Of a DNA stretch of 64,000 nucleotides, positions 27,501-37,948 are shown piece by piece. Positions within the stretch are counted from its first letter, which is position 1. Each line of letters begins with the position of its first letter. Both the position numbers and the translations under genes were made by a program. Source of the stretch: Strigops habroptila (Eukaryota; Chordata; Aves; Psittaciformes; Psittacidae). The notes below the pieces were generated by a model. The model worked only from the letters and a program-made list of their open reading frames with translations, searched no databases and was not told the origin of the DNA. The stretch is taken from assembly GCF_004027225.2 (NCBI RefSeq), contig NC_046360.1, positions 2,592,001-2,656,000 of the forward strand, given 5' to 3'.

Positions 27501-30500
27501 ACCTCTGGCAGGACAGAGCCCCAGGACCATGCTCCTGTACTTACCACAGCTATTCTAACATCAGTAAAGCTCTGGCATTCACACAACCTCTCAACACAGA
27601 TAACTCTGAAGCATCCACATAAGGACATTTTAGAAGAACACCAGGGCAGATACAGCATGGGAAGCAAGCAGTGCAGAGGAACACAGACCTACTGCACAGA
27701 GGGTTCAGACCCAGGCAGATTTGCAAGCTGCCACCTTCTGCCCAGATTTGCAAGACCCAAGTAGAAACAATGCAGCTGATGTCTCACTTCCCAAACTAGT
27801 AACAGCAATCCTCTTTCTCAAGAAGGGGGAACCTATTACACAAGAGCAACGCGATCTGGGTCTTCTCCTTACCCCGTCGCTTGCCCCCAAGGCTCAATTC
27901 TTTAACTCTTGTTCTTATTCACAAGCCAAGCCTAGTGCAAGACCACCCTTTCAACTCCCAGCTGAGATGGAAGAAGCCTTTTCATGCTCACGCAGAAATA
28001 AAGCTGTAGCAAGCATCAGATCCCTGTACTTGTATAATGACAACTCTTTATAGACTAAAGGGGGTAGATCTCTTAAGATTTCTTCCTCTGCTCCTTCAGC
28101 TGAAAGCAGCCTCAGCTCTTCTACTTCTGCTCTGAACTGTCCCCCCCCAAATTCCATCCTTTGTTTCCCAAACCACTGAGAGAATGCACAGGGAAATAGT
28201 GTTACCTGCAATTATAGAGAAACAGAACACAAAAGATATCCTCTGCTTGCTCTCATGTGCTATAAATGAGCAACAAGGATACCTCTGGATATCCAGAAAT
28301 CTCCCACTATATTAAAAAAAAGTATTTGTCTCTGTCTGTAGCAAGACATTCCCACTTACAAAAATCAAGTAAACTAGAAGCAAAGATGAGAAAGTCTCTA
28401 ACTGTGCATTAGAGTTGTAGATAATGTGCTGTGAACACAAAAGCAAGGATCAAAAGCTGTCTAACGAGTCATTAAAATTTAACAAGTCAATGAAATCTTT
28501 CTGTGCTCTTCACACAAGTATTCAATTCATTAAGCAGCATGCTCAGCTACTTAAACTGAACCCTTTTCCTTGCGTCACGATCCATCACAAGACTTAGCAT
28601 GTCAAAAGGGTTATCTGTAGGCTGCAGTGGTCTGGCCAAAACACACTTAGATATCACTAATTAAAGAGAAATAGATTCTTTCACTAATACCCTGCTATAT
28701 GATAATCCAAGCAGTAGCCTGCAGGCCCTTCCCATCTGGCCTGTCACCTCTTGTTTTAGTCTCAAAGGAGACAAAGCAGCTCCCAGAACCAGTCGTAACA
28801 CCCTGGGCTTTGCATCCCTAACTACCTTCCAAGTGGCCATGGTCCAGATAACTGACCAAGGGAAAGAATCATGTTCTTTACCTTGTGCCTGGTCCTCTCC
28901 AATCTCATTTTTCATTATTCATCTGATGGCACAGCTGGAACAGTCCAACTTTAAAACCACTAGTGTTTCACAAAGGTAACTGTTGCTGAGCTTGTTCTTA
29001 AGTAGCACCCAGAGTTTGAATACCCTAAGGCACAAACTGAAACTTAACAGAAAGGGAATGGGGATAACCCTGCAGCCAGCCAAACTGTTCACACTGCAAC
29101 AGAATGGCCAGGGTATCAGGCTCTCCTTCAACACTCACTCCTCAGAGGTGTTAAGTCTGCAAGAGACCTCTAAGAGATGTATAAGAGATCATCACATGTA
29201 TGAGAATGACAGCAAGATAAACAGTGTCCACAGAGGAGTTGGAGTAGACAAACATCTGCTCAATCCACCTCTCCATTCAATAGAGCGAGGCAGCAACTGC
29301 AGCACATCCAGCCAAGGGAGGAAAGCAGACAAGGAGCCCTCATCATTCGTGCTTGCAGGGTAAAGACAGTGCCCTAACAAGCAGGGTCCTTTAGCTAACC
29401 AGAGTGGCACGTTCATGCCCCACACAACCATCAAATGTTTGACAGCTCAGAGAAGCTGACACCATTTAGACTTCCAAGCCCAACACACAACTCTCCAGAG
29501 GTGAAAAATCCAAATTCCTCTATGAATAACGTGGCTCCCGTTGTTCTAAAAGCAGGAGGGTTTTCTACGTTCTCCAGAAGGCCAAACCTCCTCAGTGACC
29601 GCATAAGGAGAGCACTGATGCCTCTCAGAACCACAACTACCAGTCAGGGCAGGGAGCGGGCGCTTTTCACAGGCAGTTCAGAGAATGCCAAAGGCAGTCA
29701 GCAGAACGCTGCCTTCCAGAAGCATTATGATCACCATTAAGATACCTGGTTTTATTACCCTGTAATTTGCATCTGTAGGGTTCCTCATTAGTTAAAAGCA
29801 GTAGCTTTTCTAACACAGGTGTCAGTAAGCTGAACATCATCTCCCTCTTCCCCTCCTAAATCCTTCTCCCATTTGTCTCCTTTATTATTTAAATTTGTAG
29901 CTGAAATGTCACCTTTGATATGGCTTCCTTTTAGACTCCTGTGTTAGCTCACTTCTACACTTTATGCCTTTGTTTCCCCCCCCTTTCAAAAAGGCCAGGA
30001 CACACAGCTGGGTCTCTGAAGTGTGGAGACTGTTTTCATCATTTCTAGAAGGGAGAAAGGGAGGAAAAAGCAGTTAGCTGATTTATCTAAGATCAACAAG
30101 CCAAGAGACTGAGGGCTACCGAAAAGCTTTGTGCTTGTGTCACAAAGTAAATAAGCTGTAGCAGACGCACACTACAACATTTCCGATGGCAAATAGAGCT
30201 GTACTTACAAAGAGATGTCTATATTAATTATATTATGAATGGCACAAGTCGGCATGCTTTATGTTCAAAACAATCAAAACCGACCTTCCAACTCCCATCT
30301 GAGCAAACCAACAAAAAACTAGTTTGAAAAGACCACATTTAGAATTTCTATTCTAGTAGTAAAACTATTAGAAGCAATTTCTGGAAAACCTCAGCTTTTC
30401 CCAACCTCATTTTTCAAGTCTTCCTGCTTCAGAAACTGTGACAATAGTGTAATTCTAGCTCGCACTAAAAACAATCACATTCAGGTTTTTCCATCACTGT

Positions 30501-33500
30501 CCAAAACACAAAGAACCAACTCTATTTTCTTTGGAGGCAACTGAAACAAGTACTTTTCCTAATCATCTTCATAATTGTTTTATAGACATGTTAAAGGTTT
30601 CCTTCCCAGAGCAAAAGGAAAATTCTATGAAAGCTGTAAAATATTTCTATAGCCATCAAAGAGATTAGAAAGTTTGGCTTTTTCCTCAGAAGTAGCTTAG
30701 AAGTTTTGTCTTTAAAGAAACTGCTTGTGCCAGTGACGTCCAAATATCAAAGGACAGTTGAGGAAAACTGTAAATGCAATTATTTTTTGCATACAAAGGA
30801 AAGGAAGTAGCAAGCATATAGCCTGAAGACCATTAATTACAAATGAAATACCAGATTAAACCCGACCTGTCCAAGTTTCTGAACTGATAAGGTTTGTTGT
30901 TGTTTTGTTTTAAAAATACTAACCTTTAACAGCAAAAGGAAGCAAGGCAGCATTTCAAGAGCCAAACCAGGAGCCCCAGCTCTCCTGTCCCCCATTTTAC
31001 TGTACAATCATCCACAACTTCCCTATGTGGGTCCATCTAGCTCACTCTCTCCCCTTATCAGGCACACCCTCATGAAATCCTTCCTGTCTAACTCCCCCAT
31101 GCGAATCTGTGATGCGAAAGAAATGCTTGACTTCTCTGACACCAGCCACACCTTCAGTCTTTCTGACTTCCCATACCATGCTCCCTCTCATGCCTAGTTC
31201 TCCTGCCCTGAGCAGCACTACTGCCAGAGTAAGCCAATGGCACCCTCTTTTCCCCCCAACTCATCATTACCCATTCACCTTCATCCTTTTTATCAGATCT
31301 CCTCTAATTACAACTCCAATCTCATTTCTTCTCCACAATGTCCCCATCATCATCAGAGACTGCCCTCTCCTCGCTGCCATTCTGTCCAACCCTGCTGCTA
31401 AACTGTTTCCTCACAAAGGTTTAGCCAGTTCCTAACCCGGGGACAAACCCACCCAGTCAGCTGGAAGGTCATATGTCTGACTTGAACTTCACAGTATCTT
31501 CTTTCTTTCTGTTTTCATCTCTCTGACATCTTCTATTAACACCATCCAGCCACCATGGAGCTTTATCTTGGCCTTTCTAATTTATTCAATGCATTCCTCA
31601 AAAATCCTCTTAATTTTACTCCTAACCTCAGTGAATTTCTGGCCTCACTCCCTGCCCTCTCAACTCTTCCTTCCTTGCAACAGGTCTGGTACTAAGGGAA
31701 AAACTCCACTCACACAGAACAAGTTACAGAGTTCACTCTACTTCAAGCCTGCCCATTTTAACTGCAGATTTAAAATGCCTCTCTGGCACCTCAGAAATGC
31801 CCAGCCATTGGCTTGATATGGCTACAAAGCTCCCTTTATTCCTCCCCACCACTTTCCAGCTTGCTGCATCACTAGATACCCCTTTGCTTGATTAACACTA
31901 ATCACAGCTTAAGGACACACAGACAGATAAGCAGCTGCCCAAGTGACTGTATATCAACTCTGCCTTCCAACAGAATGGAATTTCCCACACACACACACAT
32001 GGGAAAGTAACAAACAAGAATGATTCAGCGACCTACTAAAGGAGCACATGGAAAAACATGAGTAAAGCTAAGACCTGAATTTCGGGTTTCTTAGCTTTAA
32101 CTCCTCTTGCCACTCAGCAGAAAGAAATTTAAACAGGTAAAGGGGAGAGAACTGGAAATCAATGTGTTCATTTCTGCTGCCATCAAGCTCTACCCCATTC
32201 GAAGCACACCATAATCATCCAACACAAAATCTTCATTAGAAGTAACTCCAAGTCTCACAATTCAGTGAAACTTTTTTCCAGACCACGCAGAAGTTCCTGA
32301 GAACTGGCACTGAGGACAAACTAGTTCCCTCTTCCCTATTTCAGCAAGCCACCAAAACTTATGATTACGAAATCCATGTTGTATTTAAGCCAGAAAATAA
32401 CATCTGTTTTCTGTGTGAAAAGACAAAACTACAACAAAACATGTAGATTAAGTGGTAAATAAAAAATTGTATCTACAATGTGCTCTTTTTTTTAATGAAG
32501 AATGTGAACTACTGTCACCACATCTCTGTAGTGACATCCCACACAGCCAAGACCACCAGAAGTTTGTGACCTGCAAAGCCACCAAAATAGCCAGGAGCAG
32601 AGCAAAGAAAATCATCCCTGTATCTAAATCTCTGTCTACAGAATTTGCCTTTTCTTCCTGTAAGTCACATGTAGCCCTGAAGATACCAAAACCTTAATTT
32701 CAACGAAGGCCTTCTCACACTGCCACTACTACATGTTTACTTTGGCAAAAGAAACGCATCTTCGAAAGAAGAACAGCTCAGCACTCTTCCTGCACACCCT
32801 CCTCAGGTTCAAGGTTGTCAAGGTGGAATTTAAAAGCGCATCTTACACAAAGCTTAAAAGCTTGTGACTATATCAAGCATTTGACTTAAGCAAGGTAAGA
32901 GGCTCAGTAACAATGTCCTGACTGATACCGCACTCTGAACGTAGCATCCTTGCTGCGAAGTGACCCTTCACCATGAATACTTACAACACAGCAACTCTGC
33001 TCCAGTCACGCTTAATTCATAGGATGAATATAGGTGGTTTTATCATAGTAGTTTCTAAAGCAGCATGTGAAATATATAACTAAATTCTGGAAGCTTTTCA
33101 TCTCAAACCTGCTGTCACCATTTCTAAGAACTTCCCAAAACACATGCTGCATAAACAAGGAATATGTGGCATAGGTGCTCTGGAACTAGCTGATCCCTCA
33201 TGTCCTCCCACTGATGAAGGGGAGTATTTTTGGCTTACATGAAGTGAAGGGGTCATGTTACTAACAAGGAGAGATGAGATCTAGAAATGACCTGGCAAGC
33301 TTTTCAAAAGGTAGCCTTTGTCACTGTTCCCAAACCCCACTCTCTAGTTTTGTGCAACTTTCACAAATAGGATTGAGAAGGTTTTAGACAAGTATCCGAT
33401 GCCAATGTTAACACTCTTACCGAAAGTACAACACCTGGCATATTCCTTAAGCTCTTACTAGAAGGTGAGAGAACTCTGAGGGTACTTCAGAATACACAAG

Positions 33501-36500
33501 CCCACAAAGTCATCTTCATTTCCTCTACCACTAAGGAGGACATCAACTGACTTAGGAATATATAACAGCAGTTTAAAAAGAACACACCCACAATAAGAGT
33601 GACCTTTGATAATCCCTAATAAAGCTTCTGCTTTGTTTACATGAGGTACATGATCACACATAACTGACTAGCCCATTCCCTCAAGGGCAGAGATTGTCCC
33701 CCCCAGCACTGCAAAGAGGGGAACCTTCATAAAGAAAATTAATGGACTTACATGGTCCCAGAGTCTCAACATAAGAGGTTACAAGGCATGAATAAGATAT
33801 ACTGAGTACTAACTGAAGCCTGCCCTGTCACTTATCCATTTTACACCTAAAGAAAATAGCTAAAGAATCGACTTAAATCTACTTTTTCCAGGAGTAACAC
33901 ATTGTATTTTACTACTCCCTGCAGGGATTACATTAATCATTCCAGCATGGTTTCTCTCTCTTCCACCTCAGCATCCAAACCCTGCAGATAAACTAGCACA
34001 ATGCCGCCGAATCCTACCACACGTGTTTCAGAGCTCCACATGCAGAGTTCAGAGTAGGCAGATCTGCATTTCCAAGTGTGTGTTTCAGGTTTTGAAACTT
34101 AAACTCTACATCACTGCTCCCAAAGCAGAGCTTTCCATGGGGAAGTGTAACATCTCCTGTTAGGGCAAGAAATGGTTTACAGGGGCCTTTCATAATGTGT
34201 AATCTCACTTCACATAAGCTTTCAGCCTGCGTCCTACAAGGAGCTGAACATGATTCTTCTGCTGAAGACACCAGCTCTCCAAAATGAAGAGAAAAAACTC
34301 CTCTGTCCCAATCTCGGAAAAAAAAAGTCATGATATGCTGTGGTTAGAACATTGCAGAACACAGTTCACTTTGAAGAAGTCACTTGTGGGTAATGTAATT
34401 ATTTGGATAACTGTACAGTTATTAAAGGGTTTTACTAAATAAAATATCAAGATTATGTATCATTTGACTTAATCCTGCTTAATAACCATTGACGATATAA
34501 CCACAAGCACAGTTTCTCACTAGAATGAGCATCAAAGATCATTTTCATTTCAGAAAGCACATTTTTTACATCTTTTTGCCTCTGAAGTGGTCTGCCTCCC
34601 ATAGGTCACCCTACACACATCAAGATCTACAAGGTCACGTTGTTTTAAAGGGCTGAGATGAAGGGGCTAAAAGAGGAAAACCAGAGTTCTTTTACCTTTG
34701 TCAGTGTGGTAGAGTTCCCACAATTAATCTCATGAGAAAAACGGGTGACATTTAGATAAAGCACAGCCCGCGTGATACCTGTTGTAAACCCTGGTGTTTA
34801 TAAGTAACTTATTGATTTAGAAGATTGGTTTAATCTCCTAACTGTTGAGGGAACTATATTATGGTCATATTTTCCCCTGTGAAATAGCTCATCTGAAATG
34901 AGGATTTTGAACCTGCGCAACTGGAAACGTGACTGAAACAGCTCTGATGAAAACCAGAATCAGGTTAGTTTGTACTGCTCAAAGGCATGAGGGAACCGCT
35001 TCCCCTCCATTCATAAATAGCTTTTTTATCATAAAGCTCCACAGTTAACAGCATAAAGGCATATTAAAAAGACAACATTTTAAAGCACATTTAAAGGAGC
35101 CCAGGCTACCCCATGCATCCCAAAGTGAACGTGATCCAGCATAAATTTGGCTGCATAAACCATCCCAGGTAATGACTTGGGTAATCTAGAGAAACTTTGC
35201 TTTCTAGCTCATTGGTAACACTAATGGAGACCACACAACTCAGTGCTGCTTCCTAAAACTTTAAACACTGAAATACTAGCAATGGGTGTCAAGTGTAAAT
35301 AAATATTACACACAGAGCTCTGTTACAGCAACTTCCTTGGGTTTGTATTTAACAACTGCATCACCCCAGCTCATGCCCCTCGTTGCTGGTTCTGCAACAG
35401 CCAGAAAGCAAAAACTACACTTCTTCACCTTTTTGTGTTGCAGTTTTTGGTGTTGGCTTCGACAGCCCCCGGTTCTTTTCTAGAGTGAACCTCTATCCAG
35501 CAAAGGCAACATGAAAAACGTAAACACGGAGTCTGTGTGTTTTGTCAGTGCTAGGTCAGACAGACAATAATGGGAAAGATACAGCTGAGGCAACAGTGAC
35601 GAAAACATCCCATAAGCCAACAAAGATCAAATCAAACTCGAAGCACAGCACATAAGGCAGGTGCCATTTACATGTGTTCCCTGAGAAGAATACAACAGAG
35701 AGACCGCTTCTAAGGCAGAAAGGTTCAACCTACATCAATCATTTGTTACACAGTGATGACTCCTCGTTTCACAGTCACATTCATCACCCCAAATCAGATG
35801 TTCCAAAATTATTTTAATCCATTTTAGACCCAAATTTACAACTGGTTTGTTAAGCAGATTTAAAAAACTGATCACAAAGCCATCCAGTAAGGAGGCTGGG
35901 TCTGGGCAGGATGTTTCATGGTTGCAACTAAGCAAACCTCAAGGTATCCAAGCACAGAAGCATTAGAAGTATGATTTTCTTTAGTAGCTTCCAGGATATT
36001 TTCTGCAGCTTGCCTCATACTACCCAAAACAAGCAGGATAAAATTATTTCTCCTGTAATAAGATTTGGTGCTCAATTTATGCATCCACAGCAGAGTTCGC
36101 TATTGCCAAATGAGTATCACAGAATTATTCCTTTGCATTAGAGGTGATCCTTGGTTCCAAATCCCAAGTGGGCTATTGTGGAAGCACAACATAGAACACA
36201 CTAGTAGAAGCACAACATAAACTAAAGCTGATAGAGGCCAGTGAGCAGACACGCATGAGGAGTCTCTTCTCTCCCTCACGGTGCTTGTAGTTCCTTTGCA
36301 TGTTCCACTCAGCTTGTACAATAAAGGCTGGTTAATTTTTAGTTAAGTTTTACATTTTTATTTCTTCTGTAAACGCTGATGGCCATTGCTGCACACACCT
36401 TATCTCAGATTCGCCCTCTTGACAGCAACTAATAATTTGTTTGGTAAAAATTACCAAAATGAGAAGATTACTTACATTATATTTTCTTGCTACCTGTACA

Positions 36501-37948
36501 GAACGGGTAGTTCTATTGTTTCCTCTTCACTGAGCAATACTTAAAGAGAGGAATTTGGGGTCGGCAAAGTTAATTTTCTTTTAAGAAGCCAAGATGGTTC
36601 CTATAAATGAAAATATTTCCGTTGACATGCTCAGAGGCGTTTTCCATCATCCCTTTTCATCAGCTTCCAAAATACACCGGCTAGTGAACATCAGATTGGA
36701 TCCAATTTCTGCTATCTCACATGGAACAAAAGAGAGCAGGCACACATCTTTCCAAAACACCCCTTTTCCACAGCTCTGCCTCCATTTTGGATGACAAACA
36801 AAGGGGATAAATGCGAAAATAACCCCTTATCAAACAGATGAAAAGCAAAACTCAAGTCTGAGCGAAAGGTGCAGATAAACCCAGGAAGTGCTACTACCAC
36901 CGGAACAAAGGGAACAATGACAGATCCCGCGTTCTTGAATTTGTGATAAAAATAAAATTTGGGGAGGAGAAAAAAGAAAAGGGAAACTGGCCGCTTCTCA
37001 CCCTGAGCAAGGCACCAACGTTTACTTTGCCCTTTAAGGATCTCTCTCCCGAGACTCTCCACACTAACTCCAAGCCCGGCCGGGAGATGCTGAGCGCTTT
37101 CTGGTGCCACGGAGAGCCCGCAGGGGCAGCGCGCAGTCCCACGCCGGGATGAGGTCCCACTTCCCCTCACACACACCCTCCACCCGGCCTGGCTGAGGCG
37201 GCGATGACAACCCCTCCGCTCACCCCACACCACCCCCGGCGAGGGCCGGGGCGACGCTTGGCCGCCGTGGGCTCAGGCCTAGGGCAAGAGCCCGCAGGAT
37301 CCCCAAATCCGCTGAAAACAAAAGCGACACGAAGTCCCACGCGTGGGGGGGGGCATCGCCGCCGAAAGGCGCCGCTCGGCCGCCCTCACAGCCCCGGGGG
37401 TACCCCGGCCGATCGCTTCAGGCCTAAACACCCCTCCCGCCCCTCACCGCGCCCTCGGGTCCCCCCCGCAAAGCCCAACCGGGGCTTCCCCCGCGGCCGT
37501 GACTCACTGCGGGAGCCGCTCGGCCCCTCCGCGCCGCCCCCGGCCCCCGCCCCGCGGCCCAGGGCGGCGGCCGGTACCTGTAGGCCAGGGACATGCACTC
37601 GAAGAGCTTCGTGAGGGAGGCGTCGATGCTGAGGCGGCCCCCGGCGCCGCCGCCGCCGCGGGCCGCCCCGAACTGGTAGGTCTGGCAGGTCTGCTCGTTG
37701 ACCGTGTCGAAGTCGTAGCCCTTCTTGGGCGGGTGCTCGCTGTGAGGCGACGAGACCATGAAGTGGCCCGAGTGGATGATCTGGGGGCCCGGGGGCTGCC
37801 CCCGCCGCGGCCCGCACCGCCGCCCTCCGCCCGGCGAGGCGCCCCCGTCGTCCGTGTCCGACGAGTCCTCGTCGGGCTCCGTGCGGGGGCACAGCGGCCC
37901 CGCCGCCCCGATGAGCCGCGCCGGCCGCATGAACACGTCGGCGGCCAT
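2880..37948 (-). CDS. MLXIP: MLXIP (MondoA), 5' part: coding exons 1-9, residues 1-571
   Basis: MondoA is a bHLH-leucine-zipper transcription factor that shuttles between the outer mitochondrial membrane or cytosol and the nucleus. With MLX it binds carbohydrate response elements (TXNIP, ARRDC4) when glucose-6-phosphate rises. Nine exons join in phase: 37578-37948, 12521-12627, 12080-12165, 10461-10550, 10139-10180, 8685-8856, 7087-7176, 3697-3788 and 2880-3543. Each has AG/GT junctions, and 1714 coding nt are present. Visible are an acidic stretch (about 24-34), the Mondo conserved block [13 protein letters not shown] (57-69), an export-signal-like [17 protein letters not shown] (107-123), the [17 protein letters not shown] block (126-142), the [20 protein letters not shown] block (about 194-213), the [16 protein letters not shown] segment, and a Ser/Thr/Pro/Gln-rich middle (320-571). 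The bHLH-ZIP and C-terminal dimerisation domain are missing and should lie left of the window; human MondoA has about 919 residues. The paralogue MLXIPL is less likely because the N-terminus MAADVFM and the BCL7A neighbour both fit MLXIP. Confidence 0.95.
3697..3788 (-). CDS. MLXIP: MLXIP coding exon 8 (residues 320-350)
   Basis: The acceptor is TTTCAG|ATTTATT and the donor TCCCAG|GTAAGA. It encodes [20 protein letters not shown] followed by [11 protein letters not shown], a Ser/Thr-rich start of the poorly conserved transactivation region. Phase fits exon 7 (a split Asp codon) and it ends in phase 0. Confidence 0.88.
4258..4263. repeat. Target-site duplication, left copy (actaag)
   Basis: It abuts the outer end of the 3' LTR and matches 7006-7011 exactly. 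A 6-bp duplication is usual for several retroviral genera, including alpha- and betaretroviruses. Confidence 0.9.
4264..4660 (-). repeat. 3' LTR of the provirus
   Basis: This is the 397-bp partner of the 6609-7005 LTR. AATAAA is the complement of 4315-4320. The terminal TG follows the polypurine tract directly. The env frame runs about 60 nt into this LTR before its stop. Confidence 0.93.
4597..5380 (-). pseudogene. env: Retroviral env transmembrane-subunit remnant
   Basis: A CX6CC cysteine motif is visible at 4945-4971, preceded by an immunosuppressive-domain-like stretch and followed by a membrane-spanning segment (about 4737-4809) and a basic tail running into the 3' LTR. CX6CC is typical of alpha- and gamma-type transmembrane subunits, not of classical betaretroviral Env. 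A TAG at 5101-5103 breaks the frame near the fusion-peptide end, and the surface-subunit frame differs by one base. The protein is therefore non-functional here. Confidence 0.75.
4661..4674 (-). other. Polypurine tract of the provirus
   Basis: The minus strand reads AAAAAAGGGGGAGA immediately before the TG of the 3' LTR, the normal place for plus-strand priming. Confidence 0.88.
5381..5884 (-). pseudogene. env: Retroviral env surface-subunit remnant
   Basis: This 167-codon frame begins next to the end of gag-like sequence, where protease and polymerase should be, so a large internal deletion joins gag to env near 5885. It has a short hydrophobic leader-like segment, several Cys, and four N-glycosylation sequons (NAT, NYT, NQS, NIS), as expected of a surface glycoprotein. 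It is shorter than a full surface subunit and ends in a stop, with the transmembrane part in a different frame. Confidence 0.7.
6119..6463 (-). pseudogene. gag: Retroviral gag remnant (matrix-like N-terminus)
   Basis: The likely start is the ATG at 6463 because it opens Met-Gly, the myristoylation context of retroviral matrix proteins, and leaves a 125-nt leader after the primer site. The frame is open for about 114 codons and then stops. The part with [15 protein letters not shown] looks matrix-like. Upstream sequence stays open to about 6574 but overlaps the leader and is probably untranslated. Downstream, to about 5885, a Pro/Ala-rich stretch and a possible capsid start are discernible only in another frame, so a frameshift broke gag. 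The genus is not certain; the lysine primer site favours a beta-like lineage. Confidence 0.7.
6589..6606 (-). other. Primer binding site, lysine-tRNA type
   Basis: Two nt after the 5' LTR the minus strand reads TGGCACCCAACATGGGGC. This matches the tRNA-Lys1,2-complementary site typical of betaretroviruses except for two G-to-A changes, consistent with CpG decay. Alpharetroviruses normally use tRNA-Trp. Confidence 0.85.
6609..7005 (-). repeat. 5' LTR of the provirus
   Basis: This 397-bp LTR starts TGTGGGAGG and ends ATGCCACA on the minus strand. An AATAAA signal (complement of 6660-6665) is preceded by the TATA-like AATAAAAGG. The nearest MLXIP exon (exon 7) ends 81 bp away. Confidence 0.93.
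7006..7011. repeat. Target-site duplication, right copy (actaag)
   Basis: It abuts the outer end of the 5' LTR and matches 4258-4263 exactly. Confidence 0.9.
7087..7176 (-). CDS. MLXIP: MLXIP coding exon 7 (residues 290-320)
   Basis: The acceptor is TTGCAG|CACACTT and the donor TTCAGG|GTAAGA. The exon encodes [20 protein letters not shown] followed by FMDTFEPFQ, another conserved Mondo segment. The donor lies only 81 bp upstream, in the transcribed sense, of the 5' LTR of a sense-oriented provirus in intron 7. Confidence 0.94.
7177..8684 (-). other. MLXIP: MLXIP intron 6
   Basis: Contains the CR1 fragment at about 7604-8160. Nothing else recognised. Confidence 0.9.
7604..8160 (-). mobile_element. 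CR1 LINE 3' fragment (MLXIP intron 6)
   Basis: From about 7606 the plus strand reads catagaacagtttgggttgg and continues through the well-known CR1 3' region (accttaaagctcacccag, ccaaccccctgccacgggca) to about 8160. The element is antisense on the plus strand, so its sense strand is minus, as for MLXIP. It is 5'-truncated, as is usual for CR1, with no intact reverse transcriptase. By eye it is about 95% identical to the copy at 63459-63884. Confidence 0.9.
8685..8856 (-). CDS. MLXIP: MLXIP coding exon 6 (residues 233-290)
   Basis: The acceptor is GGCAG|GATGATG and the donor ACATAG|GTATGT. After [20 protein letters not shown] comes the acidic/hydrophobic stretch [20 protein letters not shown] (about 258-277), a conserved Mondo segment thought to take part in the glucose-responsive activation element. 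It ends in phase 1. Confidence 0.95.
8857..10138 (-). other. MLXIP: MLXIP intron 5
   Basis: 1.28 kb between exons 5 and 6. I see no gene or repeat family in it. Confidence 0.88.
10139..10180 (-). CDS. MLXIP: MLXIP coding exon 5, 14 codons (residues 219-232)
   Basis: This 42-nt microexon has acceptor TTGCAG|TTACAG and donor TCAGG|GTAGGT. It encodes [14 protein letters not shown], continuing the preceding conserved block. Phase 0 at both ends means that skipping it would keep the reading frame. Confidence 0.92.
10461..10550 (-). CDS. MLXIP: MLXIP coding exon 4 (residues 189-218)
   Basis: The acceptor is TCTCAG|GCCATT and the donor AAAAGG|GTCTGT. The exon encodes 30 residues, [20 protein letters not shown] followed by [10 protein letters not shown]. 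This is the basic/aromatic Mondo conserved region 4, implicated in nuclear import and 14-3-3 contact. Phase is 0 at both ends. Confidence 0.95.
10551..12079 (-). other. MLXIP: MLXIP intron 3, with a CR1 fragment
   Basis: 1.53 kb between exons 3 and 4. It holds a CR1 tail at about 11607-11848. The remainder is AT-rich and unremarkable. Confidence 0.9.
11607..11848 (+). mobile_element. CR1 LINE 3' end, plus orientation
   Basis: Signature CR1 3'-end phrases are present: agggtggtcaggcattggaa, caggctgcccagggcaatgg, and the terminal gtcttttccaacctggttca followed by ttctatg. It is diverged and 5'-truncated, and runs opposite to MLXIP transcription. Confidence 0.85.
12080..12165 (-). CDS. MLXIP: MLXIP coding exon 3 (residues 160-188)
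   Basis: The acceptor is TTTCAG|ACCTGG and the donor CCAGAG|GTGTGT. The exon encodes [17 protein letters not shown] followed by [11 protein letters not shown], a highly conserved part of the N-terminal glucose-sensing region. It ends in phase 0. Confidence 0.94.
12166..12520 (-). other. MLXIP: MLXIP intron 2
   Basis: 355 bp between exons 2 and 3. No features recognised. Confidence 0.92.
12521..12627 (-). CDS. MLXIP: MLXIP coding exon 2 (residues 124-159)
   Basis: The acceptor is TTTCAG|TGGAAAG and the donor GCAGT|GTAAGT. The exon encodes the near-invariant [18 protein letters not shown] block followed by [17 protein letters not shown]. This is Mondo conserved region 3, which in this family contacts 14-3-3 proteins and forms part of the low-glucose inhibitory region. 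It joins exon 3 through a split Tyr codon (T + AC). Confidence 0.95.
18997..19027. repeat. 12-bp perfect inverted repeat, 7-nt loop
   Basis: Arms ctgcagtacatg (18997-19008) and catgtactgcag (19016-19027) flank ccaagca. The stem is too short to call an RNA gene. Confidence 0.75.
19835..19910 (+). repeat. Possible MIR/CORE-SINE remnant
   Basis: A stretch reading agccacaaagtatgtcagtg followed by gcaaagcaagg recalls the MIR core (short match to cagctagtcagtggcagagc). Weak and uncertain. Confidence 0.25.
20868..20900 (+). repeat. Possible MIR/CORE-SINE remnant
   Basis: The phrase cattttgcagatgggaaacc followed by aaggcacag closely resembles the MIR core. It is short and diverged; alignment to a repeat library is needed to confirm it. 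Confidence 0.35.
23099..23119. repeat. (AAAT)n microsatellite
   Basis: About five tandem AAAT units in MLXIP intron 1. Confidence 0.9.
30960..31860. other. Pyrimidine-rich block of about 0.9 kb on the plus strand
   Basis: The plus strand is strikingly rich in C and T (runs such as ctcactctctccccttatca and ttctttctttctgttttcat) and poor in G, unlike the surrounding intron. It has no protein signature. It could be an old, unrecognised retroelement in antisense or a polypyrimidine-rich intronic region. Confidence 0.5.

Larger units (their letters stand above)
12628..37577 (-). other. MLXIP: MLXIP intron 1 (25 kb)
   Basis: Splice sites at both ends are clear (donor CAG|GTACCG at 37577, acceptor TTTCAG ending at 12628). 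I see no nested gene: open frames are short (up to about 130 codons), lack recognisable domains and lie on both strands without pattern. Annotated items inside are an inverted repeat (18997-19027), possible MIR-like remnants (about 19835-19910 and 20868-20900), an (AAAT)n tract (23099-23119) and a pyrimidine-rich block (30960-31860). Long avian first introns usually hold enhancers, but I cannot point to one from sequence alone. Confidence 0.9.
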
